Shown here in pieces: positions 46,359 to 53,945 of a DNA stretch of 64,000 nucleotides. Made by a program: the position numbers and the translations under genes. The stretch's first letter is position 1. Every line of letters starts with the position of its first letter. Under the pieces are notes generated by a model. The model searched no databases, had not been told where the DNA came from, and saw nothing but the letters and a program-made list of their open reading frames with translations. The stretch is from positions 124,001 through 188,000 of the forward strand of contig NZ_JAIEZQ010000003.1 in assembly GCF_019679455.1 (NCBI RefSeq), given 5' to 3'. The stretch is from Nocardioides jiangsuensis (GTDB lineage Bacteria; Actinomycetota; Actinomycetes; Propionibacteriales; Nocardioidaceae).

Positions 46359-48130
46359 GGACCCGTGCCACCCGGCTGGCCCTGCTCGCCGCGCTGGCCC
46401 CGCTGCTGCTCGGCGGGTGCGTCAGCCTGCCGCAGTCCGGGGGCGTCCAGACCCGTCCGGAGCAGGACCAGGTCGAGCCGATCGACGGCCCGTTCGAGTT
46501 CAGCCCGTCCGGTCCGCGCAAGGGCGCGTCGCCGCTCGCGGTCGCCCGGGGCTTCCTGGTCGCGATGGAGGCATCGCCGCTCTCCACCGCGGTGGCCAGG
46601 GAGTTCCTCTCCGACGAGGGCCGCGCCGGCTGGCTGCCCGAGCGGGAAACCGTCGTCTTCGGGTCCAACGTGCTCACCGAGTCCGGGCGCACGGTGACCG
46701 CCAGCCTCGAGGACACCATGCGGCTCGACGCGCGCGGCGCGTGGCGAGGGGAGGCCGCGGAGGGTGGCGTCACCAGCTACGAGCTGCGCCTGGTCCGCGA
46801 GCGGGGGGAGTGGCGGATCTCCAACCCGCCCGACGCGCTGATCATCCCGCGCACGCACTTCGAGACCCGCTACCAGCAGTACTTCCTCTACTTCTTCGAC
46901 CCGAGCGCGCAGATCCTGGTGCCCGAGCCGGTCTACGTGCCGCGCGGCGGGCAGGCTCCGACGATGCTGGTCCGGCGGCTGGTGCTCGGCCCCGACCCGG
47001 CCCTGCGCGGCGCCGTACGCTCGTTCATCCCCGCCGGGACGGAGGTGGACCTCTCGGTGCCGGTGTCGGGCGACGGGATCGCCGAGGTGCCGCTGACCGA
47101 GCAGGTGCGCGACCTCGGCGGCGAGGAGCTGCAGCTGCTGTTCGCACAGGTCGCCTGGACGCTGCGGCAGGTCTCCGGCGTCGAGCGGATGCGGATCACC
47201 GTGGGCGGCGCGCCGCTGGAGATCCCCGACGAGGGGGCCTCGCAGAGCGTGACCGCCTGGACCGAGTTCGACCCCTCCATCCACTGGGCGTCGCAGGAGC
47301 TCTTCGGGATCCGCGGCGGCAAGGTGCTGGCGCTGTCCGCCGACGGCGACCGCAACGTCGAGGGCCAGTTCGGCGCCCAGGAGTACGCCCTGCGCGACAT
47401 CGCGGTCGACCTGCCCGCGGAACAGGTCGCGGGGGTCACCGAGGACGGTACGACCGTCGTGGTGGCGCCGCGCGGCAGGGAGCCCGACCTGGCGCCGTCC
47501 GCGCAGAGCACCGTGGAGATCTACCGCGGGACCGACGTGCTCCGGCCCGCCTGGGACATCTACGGGCAGGTGTGGCTCGTGGACCGTGCCCGGTCGGGCG
47601 CCACGGTCGTCGTACGCCGGGGCGGGGTCGTGGCCCCCGTTCCCGCCCCCGGGATCGCGGGGCAGGACATCACGTCGTTCACGCTCTCCCGGGACGGCAC
47701 CCGCTTCGTGGCGGTCGTCTCCGCCCCGGGCGACGACCGGGTCCTGGTGTCCCGGGTGCTGCGCGACCGGGAGGGCCGGGTGCGCGGGATGACCCGCGCC
47801 GAAGCCCTCGCCGTGGGACCTCGTGGGATCGGCGAGATCCGTGACGTCGCCTGGCGCACCCCGGGCTCGCTCGCCCTGCTCACCGGGCCGTCCCCGCGGG
47901 CCAGCGAGGTGGTGCTCGCCCGCGTCGACGGCTCCTCGGTGCTCGGCGGTGACAGCCTCGACGCGGAGGTCTTCCTCCAGCGCGCCGTGCACCTGGTCGC
48001 CTCCCCGACGCCGGGGACCCCGCTCTACCTCGGCACCCGCAACGGCCGGGTGTACGCGCTGGCCTCCGACGGGCAGTGGGCCGGACCGGTGGTGCGCGGC
48101 GGGCTCCAGGCGCCCGTCTTCGTCGGCTGA
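46355..48130 (+). CDS. lpqB: Lipoprotein LpqB (MtrB-associated)
   Basis: A 591-residue exported lipoprotein: a signal peptide with lipobox LLGGC and Cys22 as the lipid site, then a GerMN-type domain (about 200-330) and a C-terminal beta-propeller-like region. LpqB binds the sensor region of MtrB and moderates MtrA signalling. GTG start overlaps the mtrB stop (GTGA), so the three genes are coupled. The length matches known LpqB. Confidence 0.93.
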   Translation: MRTRATRLALLAALAPLLLGGCVSLPQSGGVQTRPEQDQVEPIDGPFEFSPSGPRKGASPLAVARGFLVAMEASPLSTAVAREFLSDEGRAGWLPERETVVFGSNVLTESGRTVTASLEDTMRLDARGAWRGEAAEGGVTSYELRLVRERGEWRISNPPDALIIPRTHFETRYQQYFLYFFDPSAQILVPEPVYVPRGGQAPTMLVRRLVLGPDPALRGAVRSFIPAGTEVDLSVPVSGDGIAEVPLTEQVRDLGGEELQLLFAQVAWTLRQVSGVERMRITVGGAPLEIPDEGASQSVTAWTEFDPSIHWASQELFGIRGGKVLALSADGDRNVEGQFGAQEYALRDIAVDLPAEQVAGVTEDGTTVVVAPRGREPDLAPSAQSTVEIYRGTDVLRPAWDIYGQVWLVDRARSGATVVVRRGGVVAPVPAPGIAGQDITSFTLSRDGTRFVAVVSAPGDDRVLVSRVLRDREGRVRGMTRAEALAVGPRGIGEIRDVAWRTPGSLALLTGPSPRASEVVLARVDGSSVLGGDSLDAEVFLQRAVHLVASPTPGTPLYLGTRNGRVYALASDGQWAGPVVRGGLQAPVFVG

Positions 48131-48257
48131 CCCACACCGGCACCGCCGCACGGGGCCGCACTGTGTCCGTACGGGTCCGCACGGCGCCGCTGACCGTCCC
48201 CACCGGGCCGGCGGTGGCCGTCGTCCACCGGAGGCGCGGCGGGGCCGCCCAGTCACC

Positions 48258-49049
48258 GTGGCGTGCGCGAGGCTCGCGTCCGTGCGCGACGCCGTCCTCG
48301 ACCTGCTGCTCGGCAGCACCTGTGCGCTGTGCGGCCGTCCGGGCCGGGTGCTCTGCGTCGCCTGCGCGGCCGGCCTCCCGCGCGGCGGGGTGGTGGTCCG
48401 GCCGACACCGTGCCCCGTCGGGCTCGCGCCCGCGACGGCGGCGGGGGAGTACGACGGTCCGCTCAAAGTCCTGGTCAACGCGCACAAGGAGCGGCGCCAG
48501 TTCGCGCTGGCCGGGCCGCTGGGCCTGCTGCTCGCCGGGGCCACCGCCGAGCAGGTGGCACGGAGCGGTCGTCGCGGCGCCTCCTGGCTGCTGGTCCCGG
48601 TGCCGTCGCGGGGGCGGGTGGTCCGGACCAGGGGCCACGACCCGATGCTGCGCGTCGCCCGCCGCGCGGCGGCCCACCTGCGCGCGGAGGGGATCTCCGC
48701 CCGGGTGGCGCCGGTGCTCCGCAGCGTGCGCGCGCCGCGGGACCAGGCCGGCCTCGGTGCGGCGGAGCGGTCGTCCAACCTGCACGGCTCGATGCGCTGC
48801 CCGCCGGGCGCCTCCACCGTGCTGCTCGGCCGTGACGGCTCGGGGTCCGGCCCGGCGGTGGTCGTGGTGGACGACGTGCTCACGACCGGGGCGACCGCCC
48901 GCGAGGCGCAGCGGGCCCTCGAGGCGGCCGGTGTGCCGGTCGCCGGGGTCGCCACGGTGGCCGCCACCCGGCGCCGTACTCCTGCCCCGGGCGGCCTCGG
49001 CTCGGAAGATCCGGGGGGTTGCCTACCCTTTTGCGACCCGGCCAGATAG
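48258..49049 (+). CDS. comF: ComF family phosphoribosyltransferase-like protein
   Basis: A 263-residue protein. An N-terminal zinc-ribbon (CALCGRPGRVLCVAC) is followed by a type I phosphoribosyltransferase fold with the VVVVDDVLTTGAT loop that binds PRPP. Related ComF proteins help natural transformation, though actinobacterial members are of uncertain role. GTG 48258 is chosen; GTG 48282 is also possible. Its TAG stop (49047-49049) forms the first three bases of the TAGCGT box of the RNA downstream. Confidence 0.85.
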   Translation: MACARLASVRDAVLDLLLGSTCALCGRPGRVLCVACAAGLPRGGVVVRPTPCPVGLAPATAAGEYDGPLKVLVNAHKERRQFALAGPLGLLLAGATAEQVARSGRRGASWLLVPVPSRGRVVRTRGHDPMLRVARRAAAHLRAEGISARVAPVLRSVRAPRDQAGLGAAERSSNLHGSMRCPPGASTVLLGRDGSGSGPAVVVVDDVLTTGATAREAQRALEAAGVPVAGVATVAATRRRTPAPGGLGSEDPGGCLPFCDPAR

Positions 49050-49058
49050 CGTCTGTAC

Positions 49059-49250
49059 ATGGAGTCCGTCCGGGTCCGTGGTTGCGTTGACAGGATCCGG
49101 CTGAGCGCCGTTCTCAACGGTGGGACCTGTCGGCTAGCCGATGCCAGTCGCAGGCGAAACGGTCCACGTAAGGCGAGCCGAGAGGCACGCCGATCACGGT
49201 GCGGCTTAGAGGTAAGTCCTGCCCCGTCCACGTCGTCAGACACGACGTGC
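49059..49250 (+). ncRNA. Structured hpf leader, probable raiA-type RNA
   Basis: The 353-bp gap between comF and hpf holds no credible protein gene. TAGCGT (49047-49052) places a likely 5' end near 49059. Stems are visible: GACAGG (49089-49094) with CCTGTC (49126-49131), enclosing CCGTT-ctc-AACGG (49108-49120), and CACGTCGT (49229-49236) with ACGACGTG (49242-49249). A GAGGTAAGTCCTGCC segment looks conserved. The raiA motif is a roughly 200-nt RNA found upstream of raiA/hpf in Firmicutes and Actinobacteria, so position, size and structure agree. Assignment is by position, not by a covariance search. The 180-residue reading frame starting here is not coding-like. Confidence 0.5.
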
Positions 49251-49350
49251 GTCCGGGAGAAGGTCATTAGTGGCAGAGAAGCTGCGAGGACCTCAGCAGG
49301 CGGTTGTGGGGTCGAAGACCAGGTCGGCCGGACGGATCTCCACCCTTCAG

Positions 49351-49374
49351 GACCACCGGAACCCCTAGGTGGTC
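49351..49374 (+). other. Hairpin before the hpf ribosome site
   Basis: GACCACC (49351-49357) pairs with GGTGGTC (49368-49374) around a 10-nt loop, 17 nt before GGGAGG (49392-49397). It could end the upstream RNA or modulate hpf translation. Confidence 0.4.
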
Positions 49375-49402
49375 AGTTCGCTCCAACAATCGGGAGGTTT
49401 CC

Positions 49403-50020
49403 GTGGAAATCGTCGTCAAATGCCGGCACATGGATGTGTCGGACCGGTTTCGCAGCCACGTCGAGGAGAAGCTTGCCCGCTTGGAGAAGCACGACCACCG
49501 CGTCATGCGCGTCGAGGTCGAGGTGGACAAGGAGCGCAACCCCCGCCAGGCCGACCGCGCCGTGCGGGTCGAGCTCACCGCGTTCTCGAAGGGACCGGTG
49601 ATCCGCTCCGAGGGCGCCGCCGACGACAAGATGGCCGCGCTCGACGTCGCACTGGACCGGATGGCGACGCAGATGCGCCGCGCGGCGGACCGCCGCCGGG
49701 TGCACCACGGCCGGCACACGCCGGTCTCGGTCGCGGAGGCGCTCGCGGCCGTCGAGCCGCAGTCCAACGCCCCCGCGGAGGCGGCCGAGGAGGAGACCCA
49801 GCGCCGGGTCGGGCCGATCACGGTCATGGGTGACGGACCCCTCGTGGTCCGCGAGAAGAGCCACTCGGCCGAGCCGATGACGCTGGACCAGGCGCTCTAC
49901 GAGATGGAGCTCGTCGGCCACGACTTCTTCCTCTTCGTGGACAAGGAGAGCGAGAAGCCGTCGGTGGTCTACCGCCGCCGGGGCTACGACTACGGTGTGA
50001 TCTCGCTCGACATGGCCTGA
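49403..50020 (+). CDS. hpf: Ribosome hibernation promoting factor (long form)
   Basis: A 205-residue long-form HPF. The N-terminal domain (1-105) has the beta-alpha fold with VVKCRHMDVSDRFRSHVEEKLARLEKHD and blocks the decoding site; the C-terminal domain (about 150-205), with EPMTLDQALYEMELVGHDFFLFVD and an intersubunit strand, dimerises ribosomes into 100S particles. The linker is Ala/Glu-rich. GTG 49403 has GGGAGG 5 nt upstream, the best ribosome site in the window. Confidence 0.95.
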   Translation: MEIVVKCRHMDVSDRFRSHVEEKLARLEKHDHRVMRVEVEVDKERNPRQADRAVRVELTAFSKGPVIRSEGAADDKMAALDVALDRMATQMRRAADRRRVHHGRHTPVSVAEALAAVEPQSNAPAEAAEEETQRRVGPITVMGDGPLVVREKSHSAEPMTLDQALYEMELVGHDFFLFVDKESEKPSVVYRRRGYDYGVISLDMA

Positions 50021-50062
50021 GCGACCCGCTCGGGATAGCCCGAAATGGTGACGTGGGTGTGC

Positions 50063-50090
50063 TGCCACGTGACATGATCGTCACGTGGCA
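50063..50090. promoter_or_regulatory. 28-bp perfect inverted repeat over the response-regulator start
   Basis: TGCCACGTGAC (50063-50073) and GTCACGTGGCA (50080-50090) are perfect 11-bp arms around a 6-bp spacer. It covers the putative -10 (CATGAT, 50073-50078) and the GTG start of the next gene; each arm holds CACGTG. A third ACGTGG (50051-50056) lies 7 bp upstream. Confidence 0.65.
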
Positions 50091-50774
50091 GCACCTCAAG
50101 AACGCGCGAAGACAGGCGGCGAGCCGATCCGGGTCGCCGTCGTCGACGACCAGGAGCTCTTCCGTCGCGGTCTGACGATGCTCCTCACCGTCGAGGAGGA
50201 CATCGAGGTCGTCGGTGAGGCCGGCGACGGCGTCGCCGCCACCGAGCTGTGCGCCAGCTCCGTGCCCGACGTGGTGCTCATGGACGTCCGGATGCCCAAG
50301 CGCTCCGGCATCGAGGCTTGTGTCTCGATCAAGGAGGTCGCCCCCTCCGCGAAGATCATCATGCTCACCGTCAGCGACGAGGAGGGCGACCTGTACGACG
50401 CGGTGAAGAACGGCGCGTCGGGCTACCTCCTCAAGGACTCCTCGATCGACGAGGTCGCCCAGGCGATCCGCGTCGTCGCCGACGGACAGTCGCTGATCAG
50501 CCCGTCGATGGCGATCAAGCTGCTCGACGAGTTCAAGCAGATGACGCGCTCCGACCGCCAGCAGGTGCCCACCCCCCGGCTCACCGAGCGCGAGCTCGAG
50601 GTGCTCAAGCTCGTCGCGCAGGGCCTGAACAACCGCGAGATCGCCAAGCGCCTGTTCATCAGCGAGAACACCGTCAAGAACCACGTGCGCAACATCTTGG
50701 AGAAGCTGCAGCTGCACTCCCGGATGGAGGCGGTCATGTACGCCGTGCGAGAGAAGCTGCTCGACATCCCCTGA
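50085..50774 (+). CDS. LuxR/NarL-type response regulator
   Basis: A 229-residue regulator: receiver (about 15-130) with Asp67 (VVLMDVRMP), acidic pair VVDDQE and Lys in YLLKDSS, and a LuxR-type HTH (about 165-225: LTERELEVLKLVAQGLNNREIAKRL). No histidine kinase gene lies next to it, so it is an orphan here. The GTG start lies inside a perfect inverted repeat, suggesting autoregulation, and CATGAT ends 6 nt upstream. Streptomycetes, as I recall, carry a LuxR regulator in the same position between hpf and secA. Confidence 0.9.
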   Translation: MAAPQERAKTGGEPIRVAVVDDQELFRRGLTMLLTVEEDIEVVGEAGDGVAATELCASSVPDVVLMDVRMPKRSGIEACVSIKEVAPSAKIIMLTVSDEEGDLYDAVKNGASGYLLKDSSIDEVAQAIRVVADGQSLISPSMAIKLLDEFKQMTRSDRQQVPTPRLTERELEVLKLVAQGLNNREIAKRLFISENTVKNHVRNILEKLQLHSRMEAVMYAVREKLLDIP

Positions 50775-50776
50775 CC

Positions 50777-51991
50777 GTGACACACATCCACCGGGACACC
50801 CTCAGCCGTGCCCAGGCACGCCGCATCGCCCTCGCCGCGCAGGGCTTCCTCGACCGTCGTCACGAGGTGCCCACGATGCGCACCCTGGCCCGCACGGTGG
50901 CGCGCACCGGGGTGCTCCAGATCGACTCGGTCAACGTGCTGCAGCGCGCGCACTACATGCCGCTGTTCAGCCGGATGGGCCCCTACGACACCGACCTCCT
51001 GCACCGCGCGGCCGGCCGCTCCCCGCGCCGCCTGGTGGAGTACTGGGCGCACGTGGCCGCGTTCATGCCGGTCGACCTGTGGCCGTACATGCAGCACCGG
51101 ATGGCCCGGGCCCGAACCGAGGCCTGGGGCGGGCCGCGCAGCATCGCCGAGCGGCGCCCCGACCTGGTCAGCTGGGTGTACGACGAGGTACGCGCCCGCG
51201 GTCCGGTGACCGCGCGCCAGGTCGAGGGTGACCTTCCCCGGGCGGCCTCGGAGAACTGGGGCTGGAACTGGTCGGAGACCAAGCAGGCGCTGGAGTTCCT
51301 GTTCTTCGCCGGCGAGGTGACGGCGTCGGGTCGCACACCCCAGTTCGAGCGGCTGTACGACGTCCCGGAGCGGGTGCTCCCGCCGGAGGTGCTCGCCGTC
51401 CCCACCCCGACCGCCGCCGAGGCTCACCTCGAGCTGCTCCGCCGCGCCGCGCGGTCGCACGGTGTGGCCACCGAGGCGTGCCTGCGCGACTACTACCGGA
51501 TGAGCACGCAGGACGCCCGGCCCGCGCTCGACGCGCTCGTCGAGTCCGGTGAGGTGCTCCCGGTCACCGTCGAGGGGTGGGACCGGCCGGCGTACCTGCA
51601 CCGCGACGCGCGGCTCCCGCGTCGGGTCGACGCGCGCGCCCTGCTGAGCCCCTTCGACCCCGTGGTCTGGGAACGCTCGCGGACAGAGAGCCTCTTCGGC
51701 TTCCACTACCGCATCGAGATCTACGTGCCCGAGCACCTGCGCCGGCACGGGTACTACGTGCTGCCGTTCCTGCTGGGGGACCGGCTGGTGGCCCGGGTGG
51801 ACCTCAAGGCCGACCGGAAGGCAGGGCTGCTCGTGGTCAAGGGTGCCTACGCCGAGCCGGACGCCCCGCCGGAGACTGCCGCGGAGCTCGCCGTGGAGCT
51901 GCGCTCGCTCGCGTCCTGGCTGGGACTCCCGGAGACGACAGTGGCTCCACGAGGAGACCTCGCGGAGCCACTGTCGGTGGAGCTGAAGTAG
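50777..51991 (+). CDS. ycaQ: YcaQ/AlkZ-type winged helix DNA glycosylase
   Basis: A 404-residue protein of the HTH_42 family. The catalytic QxD motif is Gln48-Ile-Asp50 (LQIDSVNVLQRAHY), as in YcaQ, which unhooks interstrand crosslinks and removes alkylated bases, and in Streptomyces AlkZ enzymes that protect against natural-product alkylators. Three winged-helix domains are expected. GTG 50777 lies 2 bp after the regulator's stop, so it may share that transcript. Convergent with the sugar transporter operon. Confidence 0.9.
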   Translation: MTHIHRDTLSRAQARRIALAAQGFLDRRHEVPTMRTLARTVARTGVLQIDSVNVLQRAHYMPLFSRMGPYDTDLLHRAAGRSPRRLVEYWAHVAAFMPVDLWPYMQHRMARARTEAWGGPRSIAERRPDLVSWVYDEVRARGPVTARQVEGDLPRAASENWGWNWSETKQALEFLFFAGEVTASGRTPQFERLYDVPERVLPPEVLAVPTPTAAEAHLELLRRAARSHGVATEACLRDYYRMSTQDARPALDALVESGEVLPVTVEGWDRPAYLHRDARLPRRVDARALLSPFDPVVWERSRTESLFGFHYRIEIYVPEHLRRHGYYVLPFLLGDRLVARVDLKADRKAGLLVVKGAYAEPDAPPETAAELAVELRSLASWLGLPETTVAPRGDLAEPLSVELK

Positions 51992-51995
51992 CGGG

Positions 51996-52838
51996 TCAGC
52001 CCTTCGTGGCGCCGGCCGCCAGGCCACCGACGAGGTGGCGCTGGGCGAGCATGAACACCATCGCCGCGGGGATCGTGATGAGGATCGCCGCCGGGGTGAG
52101 GTACTCCCACTGCTTGTTGAACTGGGGCACGAACGTCTGCAGGCCGTAACCGAGGGTGAACTTGTCGTCGGTCTGCAGGAACGCGGTCGCGTAGGCGACC
52201 TCGCCCCACGCGGTGAGGAACGTGTAGAACATCGTCACCGCCAGGCCCGGCCGCGCGAGCGGGATGATCACCCGCCAGAACGTGGAGAACGGACCCAGGC
52301 CGTCGAGCGCCGCGGCCTCGTCGAGCTCGCGGGGGATCGTGTCGAAGTACCCCTTGAGCATCCACGTGCAGAACGGCACGGCCACCGTGCAGTAGGCGAT
52401 CACCAGCGAGGTGAGCGTGTTGATCAGCCCCAGGTTCGACATGATCCCGTAGATCGGCACGATCAGGATCGCCACCGGGAACATCTGCGTGATGAGGAAG
52501 GTCCACATCAAGGAGCGGCGTCCCGGGAAGTTGAACCGGCTCAGCGCGTAGCCGGCCGTGGCCGACATGAAGATGCCCAGGACCATCGTGAAGGCCGCGA
52601 CGACCACCGAGTTGAGGAACCAGGTGGTGAAGTCGGTGTTGCTCAGGACGTTGCGGTAGTTGTCCAGCGTGGGCTGGTCGAACAGCTTGATCTCGCTCGA
52701 CAGGATCCGGTTCGCCGGCTTGAGCGAGGAGAGCAGGATCCACAGCACCGGTGCCACCGCGATCGCGGAGGTGGTCACCAGGGCCAGGTGCAGCAGGACG
52801 GACCTGCCAGTGCTGCGCTTGCGGTCAACGGTTCCCAT
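51996..52838 (-). CDS. Sugar ABC transporter permease (MalG-like)
   Basis: A 280-residue permease with six membrane segments and the EAA loop DEAAALDGLGPFSTFWRVIIPLARP, trimmed here as EAAALDG-x9-IPLARP, that contacts the ATPase. It pairs with the MalF-like protein encoded 3 bp upstream. No ATPase gene is present, so it presumably uses a shared ATPase such as MsiK. Confidence 0.92.
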   Translation of the reverse strand: MGTVDRKRSTGRSVLLHLALVTTSAIAVAPVLWILLSSLKPANRILSSEIKLFDQPTLDNYRNVLSNTDFTTWFLNSVVVAAFTMVLGIFMSATAGYALSRFNFPGRRSLMWTFLITQMFPVAILIVPIYGIMSNLGLINTLTSLVIAYCTVAVPFCTWMLKGYFDTIPRELDEAAALDGLGPFSTFWRVIIPLARPGLAVTMFYTFLTAWGEVAYATAFLQTDDKFTLGYGLQTFVPQFNKQWEYLTPAAILITIPAAMVFMLAQRHLVGGLAAGATKG

Positions 52839-52841
52839 CGG

Positions 52842-53864
52842 TCACCACACCTCTCCCTGACGGCTGAGCATCTTGCGGTAGGCCACGGCGAACACCACGA
52901 GCATGGAGAGGATCAACATGCCGTACGCCGACGCGAAGGCGTACTGCCGGATGCCCTCGAAGGCGGCCCGGAAGGCCCCGGTCACCAGGATCTCGGTCTG
53001 GCCGGCGGGCTGCCCCTCGGTGACCAGGAAGATGATCGGGAACATGTTGAACGTCCAGATCGTGCCGAGCAGGATCACCGTCGCGCTCACCGGGCGCAGG
53101 CCCGGCAGGGTCACGTTGACGAACCGCTGCCACGGGGTGGCGCCGTCCATCTCGGCCGCCTCGTAGAGGTCGGCGGAGATCGACTGGAGGCCGCCGAGGA
53201 GGGCGACCATCATGAACGGCACGCCGAGCCACACGTTGGTGACGATCGCGGTGAACAGCGAGGTCCACCGCTCGGAGAACCAGGCCACCGGCTCGAGGCC
53301 GATCGAGGTGAGCGCCAGGTTGGCCAGCCCGTTGCGCTCGTTGAAGATGAACTTCCAGGCGAACGCGCTGACGAAGGCCGGCACCGCCCACGGCACGATC
53401 AGCAGCACCCGGTAGATGCCGCGGCCGCGGATCTTGCGGTTCAGCATGACCGCGAGCCCGAGCCCGATCGCGTAGTGCAGGGCGACACAGCTCGCGGTCC
53501 ACACGATCGTGTTGACGAACTGGAGCCAGAACTCGCCCTTCTCGCCGGTGAGGATCGCGACATAGTTGTCGAGCCCGACGAACTCGGCGGCGTTCGGGTT
53601 CGGCACGCACTCCGTGCCGCCGCCCAGCACCTTGGTGCAGATCTCGTCGCGCTGGTTCGACTCGTTGAGGTCGGTGAAGCTGATGAAGATGCCGCGCACC
53701 AGCGGGTAGAGCACGAGCACGCCGAGCACGATGACGACGGGCACCACCATCGCCCACGCGTACCAGTGGGTGGTGGCGGCCCGGCGGATCCGGCCGGGCG
53801 GGCGCGACGGCGCGCGCGCCGGGCCGGTGGGGGGTGCGGCGACCGTCTGCGGGTCAATCGCCAT
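52842..53864 (-). CDS. Sugar ABC transporter permease (MalF-like)
   Basis: A 340-residue permease with six membrane segments, an Ala/Pro/Arg-rich N-terminus and an extracytoplasmic loop near residues 60-110 that contains two Cys. The EAA loop is EAAEMDGATPWQRFVNVTLP. ATG 53864 has GGAGA 5 nt upstream. It forms the second channel subunit of the maltose-type importer. A hairpin and an 8-bp direct repeat lie between it and malE. Confidence 0.92.
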   Translation of the reverse strand: MAIDPQTVAAPPTGPARAPSRPPGRIRRAATTHWYAWAMVVPVVIVLGVLVLYPLVRGIFISFTDLNESNQRDEICTKVLGGGTECVPNPNAAEFVGLDNYVAILTGEKGEFWLQFVNTIVWTASCVALHYAIGLGLAVMLNRKIRGRGIYRVLLIVPWAVPAFVSAFAWKFIFNERNGLANLALTSIGLEPVAWFSERWTSLFTAIVTNVWLGVPFMMVALLGGLQSISADLYEAAEMDGATPWQRFVNVTLPGLRPVSATVILLGTIWTFNMFPIIFLVTEGQPAGQTEILVTGAFRAAFEGIRQYAFASAYGMLILSMLVVFAVAYRKMLSRQGEVW

Positions 53865-53887
53865 GGGGGTCTCCTAGCACGAGAAAC

Positions 53888-53919
53888 GGGGGACCGCCTC
53901 CGAAACGGACGCGGCCCCC
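53888..53919 (-). other. Intercistronic hairpin between malE-like and malF-like genes
   Basis: GGGGG (53888-53892) pairs with CCCCC (53915-53919), CCGC (53894-53897) with GCGG (53911-53914), and TCCG-aaa-CGGA (53899-53909) closes it, with single-base interruptions. In other importer operons such hairpins keep the binding-protein transcript more abundant. An 8-bp direct repeat, AGGTCAGT, lies beside it at 53932 and 53943, the second copy overlapping the malE-like stop codon. Confidence 0.55.
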
Positions 53920-53945
53920 CGGGACTATCTCAGGTCAGTCTGAGG

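Noticed and set aside
49201-49225. RNase P RNA-like segment GAGGTAAGTCCTGCC
   Set aside because: It resembles the conserved RNase P start only over a few bases; the remainder of that RNA is missing.
49059-49601. 180-codon frame starting at the ATG after TAGCGT
   Set aside because: It has a leaderless-type start, but its composition is unlike the neighbours, it crosses stem structures, and it runs into hpf in another frame. A non-coding RNA explains the region better.
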